This document shows, piece by piece, positions 52,796 through 62,868 of a stretch of DNA of 64,000 nt (the first letter of the stretch is position 1; each line of letters starts with the position of its first letter). Below the pieces are notes generated by a model. The model had not been told where the DNA came from. It worked only from the letters and a program-made list of their open reading frames with translations, and did no database searches. Made by a program: the position numbers and the translations under genes. The stretch is from Promethearchaeota archaeon. GTDB lineage: Archaea > Asgardarchaeota > Lokiarchaeia > Sigyniarchaeales > SOKP01. Location of the stretch: contig JAEOSU010000032.1 of assembly GCA_016840165.1 (NCBI GenBank), positions 62,001-126,000 on the forward strand, given 5' to 3'.

Positions 52796-53692
52796 ATGAT
52801 GTTTGAAATTTTAAAGAGATATAAGTTATGGCTGATTATATGGATTATATTTATTGTTTTGTTTAATATATTGCTCCTTTTAAATGGGCAGCTTCTAGGA
52901 TCTTTTACTATATATGCTGTCTTAACTCAAAATTTCTGGTTTGATATTGTCTTAATTTTTTCATTCATTCCAATTCTTTCAATACTTGCTTATTTCTTGG
53001 GAGGATATCTTTTTACACCACTCTTGATATTTCTTCATAAAAAGACAATTGGAAGGTCTTTTATTTATGGAATAGAAGAACGTGAGCAACCAAAGTTGTT
53101 TAAGGGAGCCCTTCGTAAATCAGTTTTTCCAGCATTAATGGGTTTTAATATAGCAATTTTATTAAGTGACGAAACTGTGATTCATAATTTCATTTTTACT
53201 CCAACATTCTTATCAGGAGTTCCTCCTGCTGTCTTACAAATTCTTACGATAACGATATTTCTTCCCCTTGTTTCTGCTATTGGAATTGCAGCTTTTTCAG
53301 CTACTTTTTTCTTAATTGATTCCGGTATTAAATATACCAACAAAGAACAAAAGAAAGTAAGAAATGGTTCTTATCCAATTGAGGTTAGATCGATTGGAAC
53401 TTATTACTTATATTTTCTTAAAGGTTATGCCGGTATTTCTGTAATCATTAGTATCATTCAATTAATATCAAATTATATTGCTTCAATTCAAGATGTTGGC
53501 TCCATTATATACATTATCAATCTCATTCTTTGGCCATTAATGCCCTTAGTAATTGCGCTCTTTATGATTCCAGCTGTTATTATTCAGGATGCCACTTTTA
53601 ATAGTCGTAATAAGTTTGTAAGAAAATGGGCAGGAAAAATGAGTATTAGCGGAAAATTGGTAGATCCTCTAGGAAATAAAGAACAAATCTAA
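52796..53692 (+). CDS. Polytopic membrane protein, unknown function
   Basis: 298 residues with about six helices: roughly 13-33, 48-70, 108-126, 143-172, 200-225 and 235-262. A conserved-looking loop (FIYGIEEREQPKLFKGALRKS) lies between helices 2 and 3. The C terminus is basic and soluble. No known family was recognised. The 179-bp gap before it has only AT-rich sequence. Confidence 0.55.
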   Translation: MMFEILKRYKLWLIIWIIFIVLFNILLLLNGQLLGSFTIYAVLTQNFWFDIVLIFSFIPILSILAYFLGGYLFTPLLIFLHKKTIGRSFIYGIEEREQPKLFKGALRKSVFPALMGFNIAILLSDETVIHNFIFTPTFLSGVPPAVLQILTITIFLPLVSAIGIAAFSATFFLIDSGIKYTNKEQKKVRNGSYPIEVRSIGTYYLYFLKGYAGISVIISIIQLISNYIASIQDVGSIIYIINLILWPLMPLVIALFMIPAVIIQDATFNSRNKFVRKWAGKMSISGKLVDPLGNKEQI

Positions 53693-53756
53693 TATTAATT
53701 ATAAAATATTCTTAGACATATTATTACAACAATAAATACGTAAGTAGGATGAAAAA

Positions 53757-54074
53757 ATGATAGCACGGATCTGGCATGGTTGGACTTCATTTGACAATGC
53801 TGATACCTATGAAGCTTTACTTAAAAAAGAGATTTTTCCATCAATTCAAAACCGAAATATAAAAGGATATCGAAAAATAAGTCTTTTAAAACGCCCTTTA
53901 GAAAATGAGGTGGAGTTTATCACAATAATGTTGTTTGATAATCTAAGTGCTATCAAGGAATTTGCAGGAAAGGATTATGAAAAATCTTATGTCCCAGATA
54001 AAGCGCAAAAAATTCTTTTAAGACATGACAAGTTTTCACAACATTATGAAATTATTAATGAATTTAATTACTAA
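53757..54074 (+). CDS. Antibiotic-biosynthesis-monooxygenase-like (dimeric alpha/beta barrel) protein
   Basis: 105 residues with the ABM pattern: MIARIWHGWT at strand 1, helix DTYEALLKKEIFPSI, GYRKISLLKR, FITIMLFDNLSAIKEFAG, and a C-terminal His-bearing helix. Such proteins act on quinones, heme or are stress related. The substrate is not indicated. The following convergent gene is 4 bp away. Confidence 0.75.
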   Translation: MIARIWHGWTSFDNADTYEALLKKEIFPSIQNRNIKGYRKISLLKRPLENEVEFITIMLFDNLSAIKEFAGKDYEKSYVPDKAQKILLRHDKFSQHYEIINEFNY

Positions 54075-54078
54075 TTTA

Positions 54079-54444
54079 TTATTTTTTTTTCAAATTTTCT
54101 TTAACTCTAAACTCCACTATATTTCTTATAAGATCATAGGGTATAGGTTTGTTTAAAGGAAATTTAACCGAACCTTTCGCGACTTCATAAGCTGATAATT
54201 CATCTTTGAAGTGTTCAATACCTGAAGGTGTAGGATAAAATCCAATGTGGTTCTTATAAGCCGCAAAATGGACTAAATTTCCATTTAGTCTAAATGTTGG
54301 GATTTGATAGTTAATTGTCTCTTCAGCTTGTGGTGCCGCCTTCTTTATCACATCCCTCAGATTTTCTAAAATTTTTTGGACATTTTCGGGAAATGTGCTG
54401 ATATATTCATCAATAGTTTTAAATTGATTCTTTGTAGATGGCAT
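54079..54444 (-). CDS. DUF1801 (YdhG/YyaQ-like) protein
   Basis: 121 residues with the typical pattern TIDEYISTFPENVQKILENL, EETINYQIPTFRLNG, HFAAYKNHIGFYPTP and a C-terminal GSVKFPLNKPIP. Members bind metal or iron-like ligands, or act in intracellular chaperoning of iron; the role is poorly defined. Length matches the family. Confidence 0.88.
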   Translation of the reverse strand: MPSTKNQFKTIDEYISTFPENVQKILENLRDVIKKAAPQAEETINYQIPTFRLNGNLVHFAAYKNHIGFYPTPSGIEHFKDELSAYEVAKGSVKFPLNKPIPYDLIRNIVEFRVKENLKKK

Positions 54445-54545
54445 GATGAATCATTACCTTTTTAATAATATAATGCTGATTCCTATACTATATAAAATTA
54501 AAAAAGATCGAGAACTTAACTTTAAAAAAAGATTAATTAAAAAAA

Positions 54546-55061
54546 ATGAATTATATAGGCATTATTCTCGGTATTACAGTAATTATTATTGCGTATTTTA
54601 CTCTTTGGCCTCTTATTAAAGGGGCACCCTGGGTTCCAACTCGAATGAAAAAGGTACGTCAAATGCTATCTGTGATTGATATTCAGTCTGATGAAATTAT
54701 TTACGATTTAGGTTGTGGAGATGGACGATTTATAGTAAGTGCAGTACGCAAGTTTAATGCAAAAGCTATAGGTATTGAAATTAATCTTTTGCTTTATCTA
54801 TGGTGTCAGTTATTAATAACATTCTTAGGTTTGCGAAGGAGAGTTAAAATTCGTTATGGCAATTTTTTTAAACTTGATCTGAGTGATGCGGATGTAGTAA
54901 TATGCTATTTATTGCAAGAGACGAATGATAAATTGGAAGATAAACTTTTAAAAGAATTAAAGCCGACTGCCCGTGTAATTTCAAATTCCTTTCTGTTTAA
55001 TAAACTTCCAGTTGTTAATGAAGATGAAGATACTGGAATTTATATTTATAGGGTTAGATGA
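54546..55061 (+). CDS. SAM-dependent methyltransferase with N-terminal membrane anchor
   Basis: 171 residues. One hydrophobic helix (about 3-22) precedes a compact Rossmann domain with the SAM site IYDLGCGDGRFIVSAVRKF (about 56-74), then GIEIN and a D-x-x-I-C-Y-L-L region. The short size and membrane anchor resemble the small class I methyltransferases common in archaea. The target is unknown, possibly a lipid or a protein at the membrane. Confidence 0.8.
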   Translation: MNYIGIILGITVIIIAYFTLWPLIKGAPWVPTRMKKVRQMLSVIDIQSDEIIYDLGCGDGRFIVSAVRKFNAKAIGIEINLLLYLWCQLLITFLGLRRRVKIRYGNFFKLDLSDADVVICYLLQETNDKLEDKLLKELKPTARVISNSFLFNKLPVVNEDEDTGIYIYRVR

Positions 55062-55086
55062 GAAAATCAAATAAAATGAATTTTCA

Positions 55087-56499
55087 TTAATGATATTCAA
55101 TTGACACAGTATCAAGACGCTTAACCGCCACTTTCTTTTTTCCCCAAAGAATCTCTGCTTCTTTTACCCAATTCTCAAAATTACTAGGCTTGTCAGGGTA
55201 CTCTTCATAATGCTTTTTTATTTTTCCAGCAAGACCATTTGCCTGTAATAATCGTTTTATATGCTTAAAAGATAATTGTCTGCGGATTAAACCTCCTAAG
55301 ATTTTAAATAGGAATTTTATCATCTCTCCAAATGTCATTTCCTCTTCATATTCTTTATTTGGTTCAGGAATATCCTCCCCTTCACCAGTTTGATAAATCA
55401 AATCTTTCTTTAAAAAGTAATTCCATTCCTTTTCATTAAAGTTTAACACACCTGATAATTGAGTGAAGAGACTTGCGAATTTTGCTCCTTGATTTCTAAA
55501 GTATTTTGTATTTATCTCCCAGAGTACATCTCGACTCAACTCCTTTCCCATGTTTAAATTATCCGAGATTATATCTGAAGCAATCATACATAAAACCCAA
55601 GTTGCAGTTACTCCATGACCTGAAAAGGGATAAGTTATTGCGGCCGCATCTCCGATGCATAAAAGCTTATCTGCTACTAAAGAATAGGGTGGCCTCCGAT
55701 AAGGAGTAGAACCTTGTTCCTTTTTTACCACTTCGTAAGGTGGAAGATCCATTCTATTCAAAAAGTCCTCACGTGCTAATCGAGCATTTTCAAATGAGCC
55801 TGGTTGGCCAACCCCGAGAATGGCACCATTAGGGTCATAGGATGGACCAAACCACAATAACCACCATTGATAGCCTGTATCTGGGGTTGGATGAGGCTCA
55901 TCTGGATTCTCCCATTTAACATATTGTAACAGTACATACATGACGTCATTAGGACCTAACTCAAATGTTTCTATTCCATAGCTTTCGGGAATAGAAGTTC
56001 GAATGACTGCTTTTTTTCCTGAAGCATCTATAATGAGTTTTGCTCGAATTTCGATAGATTCTTCGTCCTTTTCCGTAATTACACCAGAAATTTGTCCATT
56101 ATCAAATATCAACTTTTTAAATTCGCATGAAAACCATAATTCAGCTCCCTCTGATTCAAGAAGCTTATACATACGATATAAGAATGGAGTTAACCTTACA
56201 ATCGTTTGAAGTGCTCTAATTTTAATATTTGTTTTAAGATCAGGTGTAACTACTGTAGAATGCTCTCTAATTTCGATACAATCGGGACTACCTACTTGAA
56301 AAGGTGGAATACCCGCTTTTTCAACTCTATCGGATTCAAAGTGAATAACATCTAATCTCTTTCCTACTTGTTCTCTTTTATCTTTTTCAATAATGATGAC
56401 GGACAATCCTTTTTTTGCAAGAAGCCATCCCATGTAAGAACCAGCAGTTCCAGCGCCTACAATGAGTATATCACACTTTTCTGTCACTTTTTCTTTCAC
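55087..56499 (-). CDS. Geranylgeranyl-reductase-family flavoprotein
   Basis: 470 residues. FAD-binding KCDILIVGAGTAGSYMGWLL at the start, the family motif LIIDASGKKA, and a second FAD site LLCIGDAAAITYPFSGHGV. The C-terminal third is an extra alpha/beta region. Members saturate isoprenoid chains of archaeal membrane lipids or reduce related prenyl compounds. GGR fits, although other oxidoreductases of the same superfamily cannot be ruled out. A monocistronic gene, convergent with the small methyltransferase gene. Confidence 0.75.
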   Translation of the reverse strand: MKEKVTEKCDILIVGAGTAGSYMGWLLAKKGLSVIIIEKDKREQVGKRLDVIHFESDRVEKAGIPPFQVGSPDCIEIREHSTVVTPDLKTNIKIRALQTIVRLTPFLYRMYKLLESEGAELWFSCEFKKLIFDNGQISGVITEKDEESIEIRAKLIIDASGKKAVIRTSIPESYGIETFELGPNDVMYVLLQYVKWENPDEPHPTPDTGYQWWLLWFGPSYDPNGAILGVGQPGSFENARLAREDFLNRMDLPPYEVVKKEQGSTPYRRPPYSLVADKLLCIGDAAAITYPFSGHGVTATWVLCMIASDIISDNLNMGKELSRDVLWEINTKYFRNQGAKFASLFTQLSGVLNFNEKEWNYFLKKDLIYQTGEGEDIPEPNKEYEEEMTFGEMIKFLFKILGGLIRRQLSFKHIKRLLQANGLAGKIKKHYEEYPDKPSNFENWVKEAEILWGKKKVAVKRLDTVSIEYH

Positions 56500-56657
56500 T
56501 CCTAACTTTTTTTCATTCTATTTTTAATTATATATAAGTGTTAATACAACTTATAGTTAAAGACTTCTCATCCATTCAAATTATTAAAAATCACTTTGTA
56601 ATTTATGGAATGAGCTAACAAGTATTTCTCTTCAGATAATTAAAAGATTTATGCTTG

Positions 56658-56855
56658 TTATCTTAGATCTAAAATGCCAAAATGATATTCACGTGAGTAT
56701 TGGTTGCATCTTAAACAATAATATATAGGAGGTTTATTCTTAGGGGTATGTAAGACTCTTTCCATTTTTCCACCGCATATCGGACAGAATTTTTCGTGTT
56801 CTTTCTTTTCTGAAGTAATAAACCAATTTGGTTTTATTCTGGTTTTAGCTTCCAT
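56658..56855 (-). CDS. Small zinc-ribbon protein
   Basis: 65 residues with C-P-I-C-G-G and C-L-R-C-N, two C-x-x-C knuckles about 23 residues apart, which is a classical zinc ribbon. Such small archaeal proteins often bind nucleic acid or proteins. No further domain is present. The gene has no close operon partner. Confidence 0.65.
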   Translation of the reverse strand: MEAKTRIKPNWFITSEKKEHEKFCPICGGKMERVLHTPKNKPPIYYCLRCNQYSREYHFGILDLR

Positions 56856-56978
56856 AATTATGAATTATGAAAAATGATAAAAGAATGTTTGCATTTGATC
56901 AGAAGAATGATCAGGATCAGTAATATAGATTTATAAATAATAATTAGAGTCCTTGTAAACAGTTTTTATAATTAATCT

Positions 56979-58232
56979 TTATTTTATGATTTGATTAATG
57001 ATTGCCACCGCTTGATCAACCCCATTTTCTTCTTGGATTTTTTTTCCAAGAACACTTGCTTGTTCTTGCATTTCTTGATCCGTGCTCACTTTTTCGATCG
57101 CTTTCACAAGTCGATTAATGGTTAAATTTTTACGTGGAATTGGAGCAGGTCCAACATTCAATTTATTTACAAGATGCCCCCAGAAAGGTTGATCCCCATG
57201 GTATGGAATAATAATAGATGGAATTCCTGCCCTAAGACCAGCAGCTGTAGTTCCCGCACCACCATGGTGAATTACAGCCTTAACTTTTGAGAATAACCAA
57301 GCGTGGGGAACTAAATCCACTATTATGATGGAATCTGGTAAGTTTTGCCCCGATAATCCTCCCCAACCCGAATATATTACTGCACGTTCATTAGTTTTTT
57401 CCAAGGTTTTAATGATTAAATCAGTAAATTCTTCTGGTTTTTGGCTACTCATACTCCCAAATCCAATGTATAATGGGGAAGGTTCCGTTTGAAGAAATTT
57501 TTCTAAATCCTGAGGAGGAGTCCAATTTTCTGGGGGATCTACAAACCAAAAACCAGTGAGATGAATATTATCAGACCAATCCTCTGGTCGAGTAAAAACT
57601 GATGGACTTATGCCGTAGATAATAGGATCGTTTTTCAGTGATTCAGATTTAAATGGCCCAAAAAAGGGAGATTTTTTTAATTTAAGTATATCTTCTCTCA
57701 CTATTTTATCTGTTGGTCTATAAGCCTGCCATACCATTTGCTGAGTAAGACGATGTGAAAACCGATATCCAAGCCAAGAGGGAAATTTAGGAAAAAGAGC
57801 TCCAGAAAATAATTTGGTTGGAGTAAAAGGGATATTATAGGCTTGAACAAAGGGAATATTTAACTTTTCTGAGACTGAATGAGCTGTGAATAGACCGCTT
57901 ATTCCTGCCATTATCATATCCACTCCTTGGCAAGCATCTAAACTTCTTTCTACTAATAACGCCGCGTTTTTTTTGAGTTCCTCTCCCATTCGAGCCATAG
58001 ATCTTAGAAGCTTACCGCTCTCTAACGCTTCGCGCATTTTCTCAGTTCTAATAATATCTTCCATACTAACTTCAATTGGCCAAAATTCTAACCCGTGCAA
58101 TTTAACTTGTTCTTCATAATTTTGGTTAGATACTAATCGTACTTTTTTTCCATCATTTAATAAGCCTTTTCCAAGGGCGAGGAAAGGTTGAACATCTCCT
58201 TGGCTTCCCGGAGCAATTATCGTTATTTGCAT
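56979..58232 (-). CDS. Glycosyltransferase family 1 (UGT-like)
   Basis: 417 residues. The N-terminal half has APGSQGDVQPFLALGKGL, as in sterol or macrolide glucosyltransferases. The C-terminal donor-binding half has LYIGFGSMSSQKPEE and the signature HHGGAGTTAAGLRAGIPSIIIPYHGDQPFWG. It transfers a sugar from an NDP-sugar to a lipid or other hydrophobic acceptor, probably at the cytoplasmic face of the membrane. It is divergent from the next small gene. Confidence 0.9.
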   Translation of the reverse strand: MQITIIAPGSQGDVQPFLALGKGLLNDGKKVRLVSNQNYEEQVKLHGLEFWPIEVSMEDIIRTEKMREALESGKLLRSMARMGEELKKNAALLVERSLDACQGVDMIMAGISGLFTAHSVSEKLNIPFVQAYNIPFTPTKLFSGALFPKFPSWLGYRFSHRLTQQMVWQAYRPTDKIVREDILKLKKSPFFGPFKSESLKNDPIIYGISPSVFTRPEDWSDNIHLTGFWFVDPPENWTPPQDLEKFLQTEPSPLYIGFGSMSSQKPEEFTDLIIKTLEKTNERAVIYSGWGGLSGQNLPDSIIIVDLVPHAWLFSKVKAVIHHGGAGTTAAGLRAGIPSIIIPYHGDQPFWGHLVNKLNVGPAPIPRKNLTINRLVKAIEKVSTDQEMQEQASVLGKKIQEENGVDQAVAIINQIIK

Positions 58233-58423
58233 AATAATACCATATTAATAATTGTATACTTAAAAATTAATCTCGCTTGCTTATTAAAATAATTCAGCTG
58301 GATGCGAAATTACTTCATAGAATATCAAAAACCATTAGATTTAATTACTTTTTCATCTTAAATCTAGATTTGTACAAAATTGTATATTCAATTAATTCGA
58401 AATCCTACAAGGTGAAGAAAAAT

Positions 58424-58747
58424 ATGCCATATATAGTTGTGACAACCTGGTCTCCCCTCACTAAAGGGAAAGAAATTATAGATATCTATGCTCAGATTAG
58501 AAAAAAATTCCCTGTGGATAAAAATTTAACTAAGGAACTTATTCAAGGAATACTCAAGGTGGAAGGAGATAAATCAAAAAGTATATCCATAAGCAAGGTG
58601 AAAGAAGGAATGATGGATAAAGCACTACTCCGACAGCAAGAAGCGATGGCCCCATTTCATGATGTCGAGGGATTTAAATATTCTATTGATGTGTATTTTG
58701 ATTTTCCTGAAACATTTACCATGATTGGAAAGCAAGCACCCGATTAA
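58424..58747 (+). CDS. Small conserved-type protein, unknown function (ferredoxin-like fold pattern)
   Basis: 107 residues from ATG 58424, which has GGTGA 8 nt upstream; an earlier in-frame ATG at 58277 gives a longer version with an unlikely N terminus. The sequence opens MPYIVVTTWSPLTKGKEIID and closes SIDVYFDFPETFTMIG, a beta-alpha-beta pattern similar to dimeric alpha/beta barrels. No family was recognised. The 180-odd bp before it hold only the promoter region shared with the glycosyltransferase gene. Confidence 0.6.
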   Translation: MPYIVVTTWSPLTKGKEIIDIYAQIRKKFPVDKNLTKELIQGILKVEGDKSKSISISKVKEGMMDKALLRQQEAMAPFHDVEGFKYSIDVYFDFPETFTMIGKQAPD

Positions 58748-58829
58748 ATCAAGAAAATATGTTACCAACTATTTAATTTTAATTTTTTTTTTTTTTTTAT
58801 TATGCTATTCTACAAACATATTCCTAAAT

Positions 58830-59651
58830 TTACTTACCAATAAAAATTGGTTCTCTTTTTTCTTTTAATGCTTTTAAAGATTCATTGAAGTCCTTACTAC
58901 GTATTGCTTTACTCCAAACTTTATTTTCCAAATCTAATTGAGTTTCAATAATCTCCCGAAAGTATGAGTGCATCGTCTTTTTCATTAACTTAATCGATAG
59001 GGCTGGTCCTTGAGGAGGAATAAGTCTTAGCGCTTGCTTTCGAGCATAGGACATTAATTCACCTTCGGGAAGTACTTTATTTACAAGACCTAGTTTTTCT
59101 GCATCTTGAGCTGTCATTCGATCTCCAAAATAGAAGAGTTCTTTAGCTTTATTGATACCAATCATGTATGGTAAAAGAATAGTAGTCGCGAAATCGGGCA
59201 TAACTGCTCTTTTTACAAAGTACAATGCCCACCATGCATCTTCTGCCATATAAACTAAATCTGAACAGATTACTGGAAGGGTAAAGCCCCCTCCTACAGC
59301 AAAACCATTGATTACGGAGATTACAGGTTTGGGAAAATCCCAAAACTTTAGACATAATCTTTTTGATGCCATATCTCTTAAATTAATTTCTACGCGAAAA
59401 TTCTTTGGTATATTTTTTACCATATCTTCCAAGAAATAACCTCCCGAAGAAAATGCTCCTGCTTCTTTTGAACCAGTAAGAATCACAACGCCGATTGTGT
59501 TATCTTTTTCTGCATGATCTATGGCATACCAAAGTTCTAATAATCCTAATGGGGAAAGTGCATTTTTTTTTTCAGGCCAGTTGAGAGTAATGGTTAATAT
59601 TCCATTTTCCTCTTTTTCATATTTAATTTGCCTAAAATCTTTTATCAACAT
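58830..59651 (-). CDS. Enoyl-CoA hydratase/isomerase (crotonase) family protein
   Basis: 273 residues. The oxyanion-hole segments are AFSSGGYFLEDM and VINGFAVGGGFTLPVICSDLVYMAEDA, then MPDFATTILLPYMIG. The usual catalytic glutamates of hydratases are not at their common place (PDFATT instead of a Glu-bearing turn), so the reaction could be hydration, isomerisation or C-C cleavage. It could act on crotonyl-CoA from lysine fermentation, but this link is only inferred from function. Confidence 0.85.
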   Translation of the reverse strand: MLIKDFRQIKYEKEENGILTITLNWPEKKNALSPLGLLELWYAIDHAEKDNTIGVVILTGSKEAGAFSSGGYFLEDMVKNIPKNFRVEINLRDMASKRLCLKFWDFPKPVISVINGFAVGGGFTLPVICSDLVYMAEDAWWALYFVKRAVMPDFATTILLPYMIGINKAKELFYFGDRMTAQDAEKLGLVNKVLPEGELMSYARKQALRLIPPQGPALSIKLMKKTMHSYFREIIETQLDLENKVWSKAIRSKDFNESLKALKEKREPIFIGK

Positions 59652-59739
59652 TAATTCAAGAAATCAGTGAAAAAATAATTATTTTTTTAATTCTTTTTAA
59701 TGAGATATAAGAAAAAATAGGAGTATAAAAAAGTTAAAG

Positions 59740-60933
59740 CTACTTTTGGTAGGCATTCCACTTTTCTTCTAAATTAGGGTCGATAAGTGTGTCCATAATA
59801 TACTTTGCGTATTTTTCTCCTGTAGCACCCGTATCTCTTCCCGTCATCTTTAACTTCCTTTCATAAGTAGCACAGATATCTAATGCCATTTCAAGCTTCT
59901 TAGCTTTTTTCACGAAACCAATATGATTGATAAGAAGAGCGGCGGCTTTTATGATGCTTGAAGGGTCTGCATATTGAATTCGTCCCGTTTCTACCATTCT
60001 GGGGGCTGTTCCATGGATTGCCTCGAACATTGAATATCGCTTGCCAATGTTTGCACTACCGGCAGTCCCAACACCTCCCTGTATCTGAGCGGCTTCATCG
60101 GTGACAATATCTCCATATAAGTTCGGTGCAACGATTACCTTAAAGTCTCTTTGACGCGCAGGGTCAACTAGCTTAGCTGTCATGATGTCGATGTACCAAT
60201 CATCCCAATTAACTTCAGGATACTCTTTCGCAATTTTCTCCGCCATTGCAAGGAATTTCCCGTCAGTTCTCTTTACAACATTTGCTTTAGTTACCACTGA
60301 TACTCGATTGATATCATTTTTCTTAGCATAATCAAACGCAAGCCGAATAATTCTATCCGAACCTTGAGTAGTAATTACTTTAAAGTCAATGGCCAAGTCA
60401 TCGGTTACATCAATTCCTTTAGATCCTAAGACGTATGCTCCTTCTGTATTCTCCCTAAAAAACATCCAGTCAATGCCTAATTCTGGAACTTTTACTGGTC
60501 GAACATTTGCAAAAAGATCTAACTCCCTTCGCATCGTAACATTCGCACTTTCGATATTAGGCCAACCATCACCCTTTCTGGGCGTATGTGTGGGTCCCTT
60601 CAAAATGACATGACATTCTTTTAGTTGTTTTAAAACGTCATCTGGGATTGCTTTCATTTCCTTTGCTCTATTCTCAATTGTTAAACCTTCAATATCCCGT
60701 ATTTCTACTTTTGCACTATCAATCTCTTCTTTCAACAGAAACTCCATGATGTGACGAGCATGTCTAGTTATTTCAGGACCAATTCCATCTCCACCAGCAA
60801 CACCTACAATTATTTTATCTATTTTAGAATAGTCTATCCAATCTCCAGCACTTTTTAGTGCCTCCACTCGTTCTAACTGTTCTTTTACAAGTTGTTCAAA
60901 ATGGGTTTTTGCTTTTTCAATAATATCATTCAT
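59740..60933 (-). CDS. icd: Isocitrate dehydrogenase (NAD(P)-dependent, isopropylmalate-dehydrogenase-like fold)
   Basis: 397 residues with KIIVGVAGGDGIGPEI, the substrate-binding ESANVTMRRELDLFANVRPV (S-x-N-x-x-x-R-x-x-x-x-x-x-R), FRENTEGAY, NLYGDIVTDEAA and EAIHGTAPR. The S-x-N/R pattern supports isocitrate over isopropylmalate. It oxidises isocitrate to 2-oxoglutarate or works in reverse. It lies directly after the two ATP-citrate lyase genes in the same direction, with an 81-bp gap, so the three act at the citrate node. Confidence 0.88.
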   Translation of the reverse strand: MNDIIEKAKTHFEQLVKEQLERVEALKSAGDWIDYSKIDKIIVGVAGGDGIGPEITRHARHIMEFLLKEEIDSAKVEIRDIEGLTIENRAKEMKAIPDDVLKQLKECHVILKGPTHTPRKGDGWPNIESANVTMRRELDLFANVRPVKVPELGIDWMFFRENTEGAYVLGSKGIDVTDDLAIDFKVITTQGSDRIIRLAFDYAKKNDINRVSVVTKANVVKRTDGKFLAMAEKIAKEYPEVNWDDWYIDIMTAKLVDPARQRDFKVIVAPNLYGDIVTDEAAQIQGGVGTAGSANIGKRYSMFEAIHGTAPRMVETGRIQYADPSSIIKAAALLINHIGFVKKAKKLEMALDICATYERKLKMTGRDTGATGEKYAKYIMDTLIDPNLEEKWNAYQK

Positions 60934-61014
60934 TCTAAATTGCCTTTTTATTTTGATATATTTTTTTTCTAATTTTGTATAGTATATTATTTTTGACTTT
61001 ATAAAAAAAAGATT

Positions 61015-62850
61015 TTACTTTGTAAATAAAATCTCATCATATGGTTGCCTATACAACCTTGATCGTTGGCGCTTTTGGTCAAAAATATGTCCCATCATTC
61101 CAATGGAACGACCAAGGACAAAAAGACCATTTAAAGCTTCACTTTCTATAACATCTTCAATTTCTTCTCGTGAAAAATCTAAGTTTTCCAGTAAATCCAA
61201 AAATGTAATTCCTATGCACCCATCTACGTTTAGAATTAGATTATTACGTTTCGCAGTCGTGATCTCTTCAACTTTTAAAGCATAATCTAAATAAGGATGC
61301 TTTGGAAAGTTATTAAGTACAAATTCCTTGAGCAGTTGTACCCGCATGTCAGGATTTTGGACAGATTTAATTCTATGCCCTATTCCAGGAATATTGATCT
61401 GAACCACATTTTTCATATAATTAACAAACTCTAAAGGTGTCAATTCTTTTTGTAATGCTTCTCTAATATATTTAGCTGCGTCTGAAATCGCGCCCCCAAA
61501 TCTCGGGCCAATTGTTAGAATCCCACTGGCTAATGCTGACATAAGATCCTTTCCTGCACGTGCGGTGATAATTGCATTATGTGCACCAGAGACTGCTGGA
61601 CCGTGGTCTGCAGTAAGTTTAATGACCATTTCTATATATTTTTGGGCAAATTCTGGTAATTCCTTTTTGAACCAGAGTAGTCCAATAACATATCCAATTG
61701 ATTTTTCCTGTTTTATTATTTCATCGAGAGGAACTTGATTGAAGGTTACTATTTCCCCTCTATCATCTGAAATTGTGGTCACTACATCGGAAGATCTTCG
61801 AACTAATCCTAATCTTTGAGCATCCTTGTAATCTAATGGTACCTTAGGGGGTTCAAATTCATCCACTGGACTTATTTTACCCTCTGCTTTCAGTTTTTCA
61901 AAAGTTTCTCTTATGGCTTTATCCAGATTTTCATAGGAGTCAGGAACTATGGCCCCTGCTTTTCTTAAAGCATTATTTTTCGCTTCTGCGGTTTCAATAT
62001 CACTGCCTGCCATCGCTCCTGCATGGCCAAACTGCAAACCCGAAGGTAATATTTTGGCTGCAGTACCTGCGACCCAGATCACGATCGGTTTTGTAATTTT
62101 TCCCTCTTTCAGCGCATCGACAATTGCATATTCATCTTTCCCCCCGATCTCTCCTAATGCAACGATGATTTTTATGTGAGGATTCGCTTGATATCTCATC
62201 ACATGATCAATTAATCGAGAACCAGGGTATCTATCTCCACCAATAGCAATTCCTTCATAGATACCATCAGAAGTTTGAGAGATCATGAAATTCATCTCAT
62301 TTGACAATCCTCCTGACTTCGATACAAATCCAACTGATCCCGGTCGATATAATTTTGATAAGATAATATTTTCAATCGTACCTGCTGTATTTGCAATCTT
62401 AAATGCACCCGCTTTTATACCTCCCACAGTTGCTGGGCCGATAATTTTTTTTCCCCTTTCATTTGCTAGTTTAATTAATTCTCGACTTTGTCTTTCTGGT
62501 ACTCCTTCCGCTATTATAACGATAGTTTTTAACGTGTCTGATTCTATGGCTTCTTTGCTTGTAGGAAAGGCTGATCGAAATGAGGAGAAATTGATTAGTA
62601 CAGTAGCATTAGAATGCTTTTTTATCGCTAATTCGAGTGTTTTATAAATTGGAATTACAATTTCCTCCGCACCCCAAAATACTTTATGATAAGCAATTGC
62701 TGCATCTTGGGTAGGTCGAATCACTGCGGCAACAGATGGGGTTTCTCTTCGACATACATAATCAAAATCTAGCATTCGTTGGATTGCATTGGTTTGAAAC
62801 CCATAAATTATTGCTTGTGTATTTCTATCAAATAAATCATACTCTTCCAT
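61015..62850 (-). CDS. aclA: ATP-citrate lyase large subunit (succinyl-CoA-synthetase-alpha plus citrate-synthase-like parts)
   Basis: About 611 residues. The first half is the CoA-binding/ligase region with the phosphohistidine in LQFGHAGAMAG. The second half is the citrate-synthase-like part, with ADHGPAVSGAHN, RFGGAISDAA and PGIGHRIKS, which cleaves citryl-CoA. Starts GTG 62859, ATG 62853 and ATG 62850 are possible; GAGGTGA 5 nt before 62850 favours the last. The length fits the two-subunit enzyme of green sulfur bacteria. With AclB it forms oxaloacetate and acetyl-CoA from citrate, CoA and ATP. Confidence 0.92.
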   Translation of the reverse strand: MEEYDLFDRNTQAIIYGFQTNAIQRMLDFDYVCRRETPSVAAVIRPTQDAAIAYHKVFWGAEEIVIPIYKTLELAIKKHSNATVLINFSSFRSAFPTSKEAIESDTLKTIVIIAEGVPERQSRELIKLANERGKKIIGPATVGGIKAGAFKIANTAGTIENIILSKLYRPGSVGFVSKSGGLSNEMNFMISQTSDGIYEGIAIGGDRYPGSRLIDHVMRYQANPHIKIIVALGEIGGKDEYAIVDALKEGKITKPIVIWVAGTAAKILPSGLQFGHAGAMAGSDIETAEAKNNALRKAGAIVPDSYENLDKAIRETFEKLKAEGKISPVDEFEPPKVPLDYKDAQRLGLVRRSSDVVTTISDDRGEIVTFNQVPLDEIIKQEKSIGYVIGLLWFKKELPEFAQKYIEMVIKLTADHGPAVSGAHNAIITARAGKDLMSALASGILTIGPRFGGAISDAAKYIREALQKELTPLEFVNYMKNVVQINIPGIGHRIKSVQNPDMRVQLLKEFVLNNFPKHPYLDYALKVEEITTAKRNNLILNVDGCIGITFLDLLENLDFSREEIEDVIESEALNGLFVLGRSIGMMGHIFDQKRQRSRLYRQPYDEILFTK

Positions 62851-62868
62851 CATATTCACCTCTTCTAA

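Noticed and set aside
56906..56930. Repeated GATCAG/TGATCA words in the gap before the zinc-ribbon gene
   Set aside because: The TGATCA words are short self-palindromes with imperfect spacing; too weak to call a regulatory site.
58277..58423. Longer N terminus for the small protein ending at 58747
   Set aside because: The extra 49 residues look non-coding in character, and a GGTGA site stands before the internal ATG at 58424.
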